A stretch of 64,000 bases of DNA from Panopea generosa (taxonomy: Eukaryota; Mollusca; Bivalvia; Adapedonta; Hiatellidae). Made by a program: the position numbers and the translations under genes. Positions 46,390 to 57,606 of this stretch are shown one piece after another. Each line of letters begins with the position of its first letter. Within the stretch, counting starts at the first letter, position 1. The notes below the pieces were generated by a model. It was not told the DNA's origin. It did not search any database and worked only from the letters and a program-made list of their open reading frames with translations. The stretch lies in contig CM055909.1 in NCBI GenBank assembly GCA_029582155.1, positions 47,308,412 through 47,372,411 on the forward strand, read 5' to 3'.

Positions 46390-47100
46390 TCAAACAAGAG
46401 CTGTCGGAGAACAGCGTTCACTCCACTATTCCAAGGAATTATATAGAATTTTAGTCCTTGACTATTCTAGCCTTGTCAAAGAACAGTAAATAATACTAAA
46501 TGATATGTAACATCAGAGAAAAACAGGCCTATCTTTACCAATCAAATCATCTTTACATCAGCAATAAAGTAAATATGTGTACTCGTTTGTGGTGTGGAAG
46601 TGAGGAGGGGAACAGTACCAAATTAAAATGGGGCAGACTATTTAAAAAAAATGTTAGGGGTACCGAACAGTGCTGAGTATTTTAATAATATTTTGGGCGT
46701 TGCGCCATCGGCTAAAGGGAAGGTAACATAGTTGAAATGATGCAGATATAGATCTTATATAAAATAAAATAAAATTTAAATTGCATTTTTAAAAAAATGT
46801 CGGGGGGACGGGGGGTGAGAGTTAAGGAATGGTTAGTGGACCGGGGATCGGTAATGTATTTGAAATAAGGCAGAATATTTCGTATTTAATCTAATACCGA
46901 ACAAAATTTAAAATCGGAGGAAGGTGGGAGCGATAATAAAGTTGAAGCAGGGCAGATGTTTCTTTAAATTCAAAACAAAATTTAGAAAAAGAAAATAATA
47001 ATTGTATGGGAGGGATGTGGGTCAGGGGTGGTAATGGAGTTGAAATGGGGCAGAGTATTTCATTACCATACAATATGGAACAACAGGGTCAGGCACGTTC
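46390..47100 (+). repeat. dispersed bivalve-type repeat with G-rich internal units
   Basis: It opens with ACAAGAGCTGTCGGAGAACA followed by GCGTTCACTCCACTATTC, a start typical of a high-copy bivalve repeat. Further in, segments with GTTGAAATGGGGCAGAGTAT-like words recur at roughly 100-150-bp intervals (46640, 46730, 46860, 46945, 47040). The right boundary is uncertain. Confidence 0.5.
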
Positions 47101-47734
47101 AAAGAATTATTAAGCATTGAGGTATTTCTCATGAACCCATAACTATTGTACTGTTATTTCTGCCAAAATATATCAACCTGGATACATTTCATTACAGTTC
47201 ATATGAATAACCAATAACGGGTTTGACGACAAAGTGAATAAGAAACTGCACCAAAAATTTGTAATGTTCTATATGGTACACATTAACAAACAAAATAGAG
47301 TCAATATTTGGTTGAACAATAATATAAGACCTAAGAAAATACGAAAAATAATACAAAAATAAAAGTAATGTGTATATCAACAACTTACATATGAACTTTA
47401 ACACAGAGTTTAAAGACGACCTAAGGCATTTTCACCCTGCAACATAATCTTGCAGGATCCCACTACTGCCTCTGGGTATACACACGCACAGGCTTATACC
47501 AAGTTCCAGTCATATAACTGCAATCAATGCACACTTATGAACAACTTGTATCAAACATTTGTTGCAAAGTATGACCCTTTCACCCTGCAATATGACATTG
47601 ACTTCGATATGCTACACACTGCCTCAGAGTATAAGATGCACATGCTTGCAACAGGTAGATATATGCTATTATTATAAATAGCGCTGAGTGCAAACTCAAA
47701 ATTGCCGCGTCTTTTTATTACAGAAACACAGTTG

Positions 47735-47830
47735 AGTACGTGGTCTAGCGGTAGAACATCGGCCTCAGGTTCGTACGGTCGTGGATTCGATTGTTCCTCT
47801 ACACTAAAATCCTGGATACCACACTTTATA
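47735..47830 (+). mobile_element. SINE head fragment (family B-like)
   Basis: TACGTGGTCTAGCGGTAGAA and TCGTGGATTCGATTG resemble the A-box and B-box of the family B heads. Only a short part of the body is recognisable. Confidence 0.5.
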
Positions 47831-49990
47831 GGTTTCGGAAGTGTGTTTTGGACAAAAAAAAGTGCGACGTATGGATAGTCAGGAGACAGATGCACACTCC
47901 CCCTAATTTGAAGTTATTCTGGGAAAAGGCTGTGGATTTAATAGGTGATTTTACGCCATTTATAATCTTTTCCGTCACATGTGAAAGAACGTACGAAATT
48001 ATTACAACTGTGATAAAAATATATGTGTTGCTGGACATACACCCAGATCTGGTGTGATTTTTGAATACTGAAAAGGACGATTTTCTTCTATTGATAAATT
48101 TAATTTCATTATAAAAGTGTTAAAACAATTAAAATTCATATTATAATCAATTAAAAGCATAAGCTTACCTTGAAAATCTACTTTACGCTGTTTAAAACAG
48201 GCTTTCGGGCGACTGATTTATGAAAAGTGTGCAACTGAATGTAAAACTCTGCAGACGAACTACTCCTGACGTCAGCCTGTCACTCAGCATGTATATTCAT
48301 CTAAGGGAAGTCATTCCAGGGCGCGTTCGATTCATTGTCCCGAACATGTTCAGAAGATGTTCCAGAACAGTCATCAATCGAACGTTAAGGAACAGAAAAT
48401 GTGAAATCAAAATGGCACAGCCAAATCAAATAAATGATTTTTCGAAATAATTGTTGTATAACTTAATATTTGTAAACTTTGGACATGCGCACTTTCAATG
48501 TCCAACGGTTCATCTCAATAAGTATTTATGAATCACTCACCATTGTTTAAAACTTGCTCAAAGAAAAGAAAAAAAAAACATATGATAGATCTATTCAGCA
48601 TTGGTGATAAATAATGCAGCATCAACTGTAACTATAAACATCACAACCAAATTTTTGTTACTTCAATTGATTTTAGGATACAAAAACAAAATCATTTGAG
48701 ATTGAATCAATCTATCACTTTTTTTATATAGTGCCAGCGTTATAGCAGACGTGTTTGTGACGTCACTGTTCCGACTACACCACCTTTTTCAGCGGCACAT
48801 CTGGAACATGTTCCGGACACTGTTCCGATGTATTCTATTGTTGTTCTAGTTGTTCGGATTGTCCACCGATGAGGTCGTAGGTTCAAGTCGAGCAAGGTAA
48901 AAACAACAAATACGAAAGTTTGCATATTATTTTGGAATTGATGGCGGGTTTACTCCGATTCATTGTGAGGTCTTCCATCACGGAGGAAACTGGAAATGTT
49001 TAGCTTCAAAAGTATAAAAGCTATATTTAGATTATAATATTATGGGCAGACAGGCAGATTGAAGTACATACGGATGTATAGATGGACAGACGCCCTAACA
49101 ACATCTTGATTGAAATGAGGTTTTAATCTAGATTCTAATCTAGAACGCTTAGTAAAATAAAACACAATGACATATATATGTCTAGTTACTTCTGTTTCTT
49201 TTGTATGTATATTTTGTACATGCGCACAGGGCTAAAGATATGTATTTCCATTTCTATGATAAACACACAAGAACATGTGTGATACATAAACATAGGTACA
49301 AGCAGAAAGCCAGATAATATGCGTAGATCTGCGTATTTTAAGGATATAACTCTAGAAACACTTCTTTTTTAACATGCGTACCGAATACACACGTTTTTAA
49401 AATAAAGCATCAGTGTATTATTAAAATATTAAACGACCTGAAAACGGTCGCTTCATGAAATGGTATTATGATATACAAAAAAGCAACTATTATGAACTCG
49501 TTTTTAGTTTTAAAAGAAACATAAAAAAACGGCCTATCCCGTTCGAAGCTATCAGGCGTAATCCGCCTGGTTTTAAGTTTGAAACCGGTGTAAATGATAG
49601 TTACGTGTCCCAAATAAAACTAAGCGCAGAGGAGTACGTAATATATGTAACAATGCAACCCATATATAACGTAATCCCTGACCAACCAAGCGTAACTTTG
49701 TCAACCAGGCGTAATTTCTGTTAACAAAGTGTAACTCTGACAATCAGACGTAATTTCTGTCAACCAAACATAATTAAAAATGAGGCGTAACCGTACACAT
49801 ATGACAACGACATTTGTATCCTGGTGTACGGAACGACAATAATAGTTTGATATTGTGACAAATTTATAATAATTATAGAACGCCGGATAGTCTTGGCCAT
49901 CTTCAACGATTACTTTCCAACCAAGAAACATCTGAAACTATCAATATAGACTAATAATGGTCTTGTTGCAGATGCTTTAAAACATACCTT
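47831..49990. other. intergenic, mostly unrecognised
   Basis: GAACATGTTC-type palindromes occur at 48340-48370 and 48800-48830. A B-box-like GGTTCAAGTCGAGC at 48880 suggests an old SINE. At 49660-49795 a unit of about 20 bp (GCGTAATTTCTGTCAACCAA) repeats about six times. No gene is supported. Confidence 0.45.
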
Positions 49991-49995
49991 CGTAT

Positions 49996-49997
49996 CA

Positions 49998-50057
<60 letters not shown>

Positions 50058-50062
50058 CACAC
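49996..50062 (+). repeat. (CGCA)n / (CA)n compound microsatellite
   Basis: About 12 CGCA units are followed by about 8 CA units. Confidence 0.97.
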
Positions 50063-50154
50063 TGCTAGTGTAAATGTTTAAATCAATTACAACCGGTTGG
50101 CAGCTTTCATATTACAAGCCAAAAGTTATCATTTCAAGAACATTTTATTAAATA

Positions 50155-50390
50155 TTATATAAAGTCATCTTATCAAGTACATATTATCAAGTAATATCCC
50201 AAGTAATATTATCAAGTACATTTTATCAAGTAATATATCAAGTAATCTTATCAAGTACATATAATCAGGTATTATATCAAGTCATCATATCAAGTACTTA
50301 TTATCAGTGTAATATATCAATATCAAGTAATATTATCAAGTACTTATTATTATTTACTTATTATTATTAATATATCAAGTATTTTTTTGT
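50155..50390 (+). repeat. degenerate tandem repeat of ATCAAGTA words
   Basis: TATCAAGTACATATT and TATCAAGTAATAT alternate about 15 times with irregular spacing of 13-18 bp. Confidence 0.85.
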
Positions 50391-51450
50391 TTTTATGTAA
50401 GTTTTATATGTAACACTGAAATGATCTCAAATAAGGTATAGAAGTCTAAAAAGGGTGTATCATCCTGCTTCCCAAGCGCTTGTCTATATATTTACTGTTT
50501 TGTGACATTGTCATTCTATTTTAAAAAAACGATATCCGATGCATATAAAATCAACCACCATAACGAGACAACAAAGTGCGATGCGCAATATTTTAAAACC
50601 GCATTTCGGTGTTTATTTCACATACGTGGTAACTCTTCTCGTGTCTCACAAAGGAAAAGGCAATATATGTAATGGCAGGTATGTAAACTGTTTTGTAAAC
50701 TCTTTTTTGTCATATTTACCGCGGGGACGTCTAAACTATTTAAGTCCATTTTAATCCAAATAAAACCGAAATGTATCTGAAGTATTAAGTTAAGCTAAGC
50801 TAGTCACATCGTGTCTTATGTTTTTTATTGTAAATGAAAAAAATGGCTGTATTCATGGACCAGGAAGTGGTTGAAAAATAGAAAGGTGGTTAAAAATTAG
50901 AAAGTGCACATCAAATGAAATCACAGAATGCAGTGGTTTTATCAATCGTACTTATTCGGCCAATTCCGTCATCCTCCGGTACTAGGGATAGTCGGCGAGG
51001 TGTTCAAAATAGTGGTTCGTGTTATTCAGATATTGCACAACAGACTGAAACAGATTCTTATTGAATATTCCACCGGCCCACAAAACAGCGTGTGATATTT
51101 AACCTATGATATATACAGGAGTGATACGCCTGGAAATTGATATACATTAACATGTTCTACAAAAGGTAAAATGCGCAAGCTGTACGGCTACTTATGAGGA
51201 CAAATAGATAAGCAAAATGTATAATGTTATCCCAGCACTGAAAGACACTAATCAAGAGCAGAAGGGCATCTTAAATATTTGTTCGTTTACATCTGCATAG
51301 CAAAAATTTCTTTTTATTATCAAAGAAGCAAAATAATATGAATATAGATTCCATGTACACTTTATGTGTTTTTTTTAATAAATCACTTACATGTATTCTG
51401 ACACCTCGCGACTTCCTTATATCTGACTACGCGTATTAATTATACCTCTT
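50391..51450. other. intergenic, no recognised feature
   Basis: AT-rich. A 71-residue plus-strand frame at 50539-50754 has no family signature. Confidence 0.4.
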
Positions 51451-51454
51451 TCCG

Positions 51455-51742
51455 GTGGTCTAGTGGTAGAACGTCCGCCTTGCATGCGGATGGTCATAAG
51501 TTCGATCCCCGGCCAGGTAATACCTGGCAAAGACATAAAAAATAGTACTAGAAGCGTTCTGGTTCGATGTCTGGTCGGTATAATGTGTCAGTAGATATTC
51601 AATGTGCCTTCGACGTGATACTTAAGTGTGGGCCTGGCAGTGCTAAAAATACTGTTTCACGTACACACCGTGGCTAAATGATTGAAAACGGGTTGAACAA
51701 CGCTGAACATCATACTACTACAACAACAACAACAACAACTAT
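51455..51742 (+). mobile_element. tRNA-derived SINE, family B2, with (ACA)n tail
   Basis: The head is CCGGTGGTCTAGTGGTAGAA, CGCCTTGCATGCGGATGG and AAGTTCGATCCCCGGCCAGG. The body contains GTTCGATGTCTGGTCGGTAT, and the 3' end is a run of CAACAA. The anticodon-like loop TTGCATG recalls tRNA-Ala, but the acceptor arms do not pair well, so this is a SINE and not a tRNA gene. Confidence 0.82.
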
Positions 51743-51861
51743 TTCCGACCGTTCTCTCCAACATGTATATATTTCTTTGAATAGGCCCTGCATATATTTA
51801 AATATCACACATGATATCTTTAAATGAATAGTTTGTTAAAGAAACATGTTGTGTATATAGC

Positions 51862-52150
51862 CGGACCCGCTTAGCTCAGTCAGTTACGCGTCTGACTATC
51901 AAATCAGGGGTCGTGAGTTTGAATCCCCGCCCGGAAACAGTTTCCGTGATGATTGATATACAATATGTCACATTATCATTCGTCTCTCACTGCTGATTTA
52001 AATAGGAAGTTTATCAGTTACTTGTGGAGATTGGGTGTGCTCGAGTACTGGTTAACCTCTCAGGATCCCAAGAAACAGTGGTTAGGGTAACTGACCGTCT
52101 GTTTACCCTCGATGGCATAAAAATGACGTTAAATCTTCAATCAATGTTGT
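51862..52150 (+). mobile_element. tRNA-derived SINE, family A (full length)
   Basis: The head is CCGCTTAGCTCAGTCAGTTA and GAGTTTGAATCCCCGCCCGG. The body is GATGATTGATATACAATATG, TTATCAGTTACTTGTGGAG, GGGTGTGCTCGAGTACTGG and GTTTACCCTCGATGGCAT. The tail is AATCTTCAATCAATG. Confidence 0.9.
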
Positions 52151-52344
52151 GTATACGTTGTGTTTATGTGTCTGACACTAATACAAAATTAAAATAATAA
52201 CCATGTGTGTTCCGGGTCCATTCTACTCAACCTATATAAAACAACGCTGTAAATAACTCGTAAACGAGCGATAGAGTTACACGTATATATAAAATTATGC
52301 AACCATTACATTAAAACAGCTACGGTTACAAACCACAACGGAGC

Positions 52345-52557
52345 GACAGCTTGTTTGTTTTATTTGAATATCTAACGTCATTTTATGCCATCGAGAGAGA
52401 CCAGACATTCGGTTAACCTAGCCGCTCCTTACTTGGTAGATTAACCAGTACTCAGTCACGCTCATTTCCGCAAGTAGTTGATAACTTTCACATTTTAATC
52501 AGCGGTAACAATCGAATATAGTCAGATGCAAGGTCGTATATCACTCATCATTGTGTT
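52345..52557 (-). mobile_element. SINE family A body, head lost, fused to a 17-bp array
   Basis: The minus strand has the family A body from CGACCTTGCATCTGAC-like sequence through CTTGCGGAAATGAGCGTG to the TCGATGGCATAAAATGACGT end. The tRNA head is missing; the sequence passes directly into TCTTGACTC repeats. It lies inverted about 195 bp from the copy at 51862-52150. Confidence 0.75.
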
Positions 52558-54115
52558 GTCTTGACTCATCCATTATCTTGTCTTGACTCATTCATTGTCT
52601 TATCTTGACTCTCCTATTGTATTGACTATCACATTGTCTTGTCTTGACTCTCCCATTGTCTTGTCTTGACTCATCCATCGTCTTGTAGCGTCCAATTTAT
52701 ATTGTCGTGGTTCTCCAATTGTCTTAACCCTTCTAATGTTTTGGCTCTCACATTGCCTTGACTCTCCTATTGTCTTGACTCTCCAAATGCATTGACTCTT
52801 CCATTGTCTTTACTCTCTCATTGGTTTTACTCTTATTTTATTGTCTTCATCCTCCAATTGTCTTGACTCTTCTATTGTCTTCGTTCTTCTATTGTCTTGA
52901 CTCTCCCATTGTCTTGATTCTCCTATTGTTCTGACTCACCTATGCCATTACTCTCCCATTGTACTGTCGCGGTTCTCCTATTATCTTGATTCTCCTATTG
53001 GCTTGAATCTCCTATTATCTTGACTCTACCATTGTATTGTATTGACTATCCCATTGTCTTGACTCTCCATTTGTCATTACTCTCCCGTTGTATTGTCTTA
53101 ATTCTCATGTTGTCTTGACTCTCCTATTGTCTTGACTCTCCTATTATTTTGACTCTCCCGCTGCCATTACTCACACATTGTGTTTTTAGGTTCTCATATT
53201 GTGTTGATTCTCCAACTGTCTTGACTTTCCAATTGTCTTAACTTTTCTATTATCTTTACTCTCCGGCTGTCTTGATTCTCCCACGGACTTGACTCTCCTA
53301 TTGTCTTGCCTCTCCAAGTGTCTTAACTCTCCTGTTGTATTGACTCTTCAATTGTCTCCATTCTTCTATTGTCTTGATCTCCCATTAACTTCATTCTCCT
53401 CCTACTGTCTTGACTCTCCGACTCTCCCATTGCCTTCATTCTAACACTATATTGACTGTCCGATTCTCCCATTGTCTTCATTCTCCCACTGTTTAACTCT
53501 CCTATAGTATTGACTTTTTTTTGTCTTCATTCTCCTATTGTCTTGACTCTCCAATTGTCTCAACTCTCCTATTGTCTTGACTCTCCGACTCTTCTATTGT
53601 CTTGACTCTCCCATTGTCTTAACTCTCCTATTGTCCTGACTCTCCGATTCTCCTATTGTTTTAACTCTCCTATTGTCTTGACTCTCCTACTCTCCAATTG
53701 TCTTGACTCTCCTATTGTCTTGACCCTCCAATTGTCCTTTACTCTCACACTGTCTTGACTCTCCCATTGTCTTGATTCTTCTATTTTCTTCATTCTCCCA
53801 CTGTCTTGACTCTCCCATTGTCTTGGCTCTCCTATTGTCTTGACTCTTCTAGTATCTCGACTATCCAATTGTCTTGACTCTTCTATTGTTTTGACTCTTC
53901 TATTGTTATTACTCTCCCATTGTATAATGTTGACTCTCCCACTGCCTTGATTCTCCCATTGTCTTGACTCTTCTATTTTCTTCATTCTCCTATTATCTTA
54001 ACTCTCCCATTGTCTTAACTATTCTATTGTATTGACTCTCCCATTGTCTTAGCTATCCTATTGTCTTTACTCTCCAATTGCTTGGTTCCCCGATTGTATT
54101 GTTACGACTCTCCCA
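52550..54115 (+). repeat. 17-bp pyrimidine-rich minisatellite, about 90 degenerate copies
   Basis: The unit is CTATTGTCTTGACTCTC, with many substitutions and length variants (ATTGTCTT/ATTGTATT, CTCC/CTTC). The plus strand is strongly C/T-biased over more than 1.5 kb. The minus-strand frame of 110 residues (53653-53985) is an artefact. Confidence 0.93.
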
Positions 54116-54918
54116 GCGTCGTGAATCGCATTGCCTCTGAAGTATTTCCGACGAGGAAACTCATTGATAAACAAAAACCTACTCCGATATTTTTATACAT
54201 AATACAGAATAGTTCGTGTTCGATTTAGGCAACCACAAGTGATACCACACACTTTTACATGCATGCATTAGGAAGTATGCCATAAAGGAAAATACAGGAA
54301 AAGTCAAAAACATAAGAGAATGAATAAGAAAATAAATAATTAGTATACTAGCACTTAATTGTATTTGTTATTTCCTGATATACAAATTTTCTTAACTACA
54401 CTGGCTATCTTAATTTTACTACAGTTTCGACAAATTTATTAAAAAAAATGATTTTTTTAACCAAAAAAAAACAACTTTGCACCAAATAACAAATTCTGTT
54501 ACGATGTTGTCAAGAAAGTTCGTTTAAGAGCCCCTTTATACACATTATCCTATATATAAACCTTTTGTAATTATACACTCCCTGAAACTGCTTATTGACA
54601 TTTTATACTGAAATAGCGTTGTAAGTCAACCATGCGTTGTCCATTAATTTGTCATGATAAAATGCAGACTGCATTATATGATATCTAGCGTTAAAGCACG
54701 TCACGTTTTAGGAAATGTGAATCCATGCATGATAAAATGTATGGAATACACAAACGTGTTGACAAAATTTGATAGCTATCTATTTCAAGTTATTTTATTT
54801 AGAATACTGTACAGCAAATTACGTATACGCGGGAATCACTGTTGACTATAACGAACACATTATGTCCGTATAGGTATAATAGTGACTCATTTTAAGCGGA
54901 AAAATTCGAAGACACAAT
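54116..54918. other. intergenic, no recognised feature
   Basis: AT-rich sequence. The 63-residue frame at 54654-54845 is unsupported. Confidence 0.4.
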
Positions 54919-55210
54919 TTGATTGATTGATTGATTGATTGATCGATTGATTGATTGATTGAATGTTAAACGTCTTTGTATATTCCATCGAGAACTAACA
55001 GACGTACATCTTTCCTGTGATCCTGGAAGGTTTAGCAGTAAGTAACTGATAACTTTCCCACTTGAATCAGTGGTGAGAGTCGATTGATAAAGACACACAC
55101 TGTCGTACATCACTGATCACGGAGACTATGGCCGGGCAAGGATTCGAAATCGCGACCCCTGGATTGATAGTCAGACGCTACACCGGCTAAGACAATCGGG
55201 CCTGGCTAGG
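54919..55210 (-). mobile_element. tRNA-derived SINE, family A, with (CAAT)n tail
   Basis: Read on the minus strand, the head lies at the right (GATTGTCTTAGCCGGTGTAG, then CGATTTCGAATCCTTG) and the body matches the other family A copies. The 3' tail is about 10 CAAT units (54922-54961 on the plus strand as GATT). Confidence 0.88.
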
Positions 55211-55428
55211 CACAATTTGAAATAGCGTGCACAGTAAATGAGATACAGTTGTGAAGTAATGATACAGTTACAATTATTGACAATTAACAGTTGATTATCA
55301 TTATTAATAAGGGATATTCTCTAATTATAATTATGAACGTTTCATACTTATACGATAACCTACGCCCAACCAAGTGGATGTGTGTTTTCAATGTTTTATT
55401 GACTGATTTAAAATGAAATTACATATAC

Positions 55429-55611
55429 AGTTAAACCTGTCTTAAGCAGCCAGTCAAGGGAAGGACCAAAAGTGGCTTTTCAAAACAGGTTGTTGCTTAA
55501 TGCCGGTTAATTTGCTCTCTAGAAACATAGACATTGGGAAATATATAATATGGCCGCTTAAGACAAGTAACTGCTTAATAGAGATGACCTCTTACACAGA
55601 CTTTACTGTAT
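55429..55611. mobile_element. pogo/Tigger-like MITE, copy 2, with TA target duplication
   Basis: The ends are TA-CAGTTAAACCTGTCTTAAG at the left and ...CAGACTTTACTG-TA at the right, so CAGT...ACTG inverted termini are flanked by the TA dinucleotide typical of Tc1/mariner-pogo insertions. The interior matches 39228-39416. At about 180 bp it is too short to encode a transposase. Confidence 0.8.
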
Positions 55612-57098
55612 TAAAAACTCACTCTCACAGCGCAAAGCTAAATGTGCCAAAATGTTGACTTTTAAAAAAACTGTTACTACAGTGAAATTTGAAAACGAAG
55701 TTAAAATGGCGTTCCCCTAAAGTTTATATTGCTTTAAAATCAAACTGTATACGTTTACATTGTACGCAATGAATAATATGTTGACCCTGTGACGATATCC
55801 TGTAATAAAACTCCTTGTCTTTGTTGCATACGGTGCGCGTGTTTACATAAATACTTCCTACACGGTGATAGTTTTAATTCTGAAAACTATTTTGATACAT
55901 TATTGTCTTTATTATTCGGATCGTTGAGCTGTCTGAAAGTAAAATCAGTCTTCCATACCGCGGAAAATAATAGTTTTGGCGTTTTCCAATGTTAGCGTTT
56001 TACCTATTGTTCCCTACCGATAACACATTTTATGTTTCAGATGCTCATCGGCATATTATTCAACAATAAAACGGATGGTTTCATTCTTCAGGGTAGCCAG
56101 TATGTCACTGTATATGGCCATAATAAATTAATTACTAGATTATCGTCCCCGCCCACCACGCTTATTTTCATGACGCACCGGTCACTTTAATTTTCATAAA
56201 AAAAAAAAACAAAAAAAAAACATCAAAAATTTTAAAAATTAAAAATATAAAATAAAATCCTCCCGCCCTCCCCGTTTTTAAGAAAAATTTGGATGATAAT
56301 CTAAGATTAAATTTATAAGGCCTTAGGGGCTAATAGGAATAAAAAGTGTTGTTTTTTTGTCTGTGGTGGGTGGTTTAATCCTGATAAATACCCCAAGTAA
56401 ATGCTCAAGTAATAAATATTAGTTTTGCTAAGTATACTTGGCTAAGTATAGTTTTCTTGACTTACAAATTACCCTTATCATCACAGCTGACACAGTCCCT
56501 AATTTATTCACAAACAAATTTCCTGAACAGCGAGTACTACATGTACCCAAAGTTAGCTTTATGTTACAAGAGTCAAGTTTTTTTGTTTTATGATGAATGT
56601 ATTTTACTCCATGTAAGACATAATACAATGCTATACAGAAAAGTATCATTACAAGCTATATCATTTTCAAATTTAACACATTATATGGTAACTGGAGATA
56701 ACAGAACAGCTGGTGGGTTCAGTATGTTTAATGGTTACTGTGGTATTTAATTTAGCCTATAATTACTTTGTAATCCATATACGCCAAGTCAATAAAACAC
56801 TGTCAACATTTTGGAAACAAAATAGTAAAAATTGGCATTCCAGGGGCCCAACAACCAAACGGTAAAACAGAATGAAGTTTTTATGGAATTATTCAGGTCT
56901 CGTTTGAATACCAATGGCTGTTACAAAAAAATGATATATTAGAAACATTATATAAACATTTAAGAAAACAACAACAGGACACCCACCAAAAAAACAGCAT
57001 AAACATAATAAAGATACCAAAATATCAAAAATAATTTCAACACATAGAAGTAAAAATTGCCACTCGGGAGCTTAAACCGGATACACCGAAATATCTAG
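55612..57098. other. intergenic or 5' intron of the CD225 gene
   Basis: Poly-A-rich sequence lies at 56195-56270. Frames at 55789-55995 and 56428-56750 show no family signature. The first exon of the CD225-like gene may lie here but was not found. Confidence 0.4.
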
Positions 57099-57148
57099 CC
57101 CCCCCCCCCCCCCCCCCCCCCCCCCCACATACACACACACACACACAC
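57099..57148 (+). repeat. (C)28 homopolymer followed by (CA)n
   Basis: A run of 28 C (57099-57126) is followed by an imperfect CA repeat. Homopolymer length in the assembly may be inexact. Confidence 0.95.
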
Positions 57149-57309
57149 TTCCCCATTGTCACATCATCAAAGTATCACCAGCAGTTTTGTCACTACCAAA
57201 CACGGCCCATGCACATAGGTAAAGTGCACACAGTAAAGATACATTTAAATAATACACACAGAAACGTTATGGTGTAAGGTATCTCCGTGTACGTTTTCTA
57301 CTTCCCCTT

Positions 57310-57600
57310 TACAAGATCCTGTTAATTCAACCGCTAGCGCATCTGAATATTAACCCACCTTACCACAGTCTCTGTGAGGATTGGGTATCTTTGTTCTACT
57401 CCCTTGAGTATCCCGCCTTTAAATACATGGGGAAGTAGTTAGTGACTTAAAAGAGATAAGTTGTCTGCTGCTGGTAAACCACGTAGCAAAACCCATACAC
57501 GATGGTTAGGTGTGCTGGCTGCCGTTCGATAACCGAAATACTGTTGAAACAAAAGACAAAAATTAAACCCTCTGTATTAATACGCATAGTAATTTTCTTT
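57310..57600 (+). mobile_element. SINE body/tail fragment next to the CD225 exon
   Basis: CCACAGTCTCTGTGAGGATT, GGTTAGGTGTGCTGGCTGCC and ACCGAAATACTGTTGAAAC are SINE-body words. It ends a few bases before the acceptor of the exon at 57608, so the apparent upstream Met frame from 57502 is SINE sequence. Confidence 0.55.
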
Positions 57601-57606
57601 GTTTTA

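Noticed and set aside
51455..51530. tRNA-Ala-like gene
   Set aside because: A-box and B-box are present, but the acceptor arms do not pair and a SINE body follows that is shared with 34295-34530. The same reasoning applies to the tRNA-like heads at 12182, 17786, 32775, 44155, 47735 and 51862.
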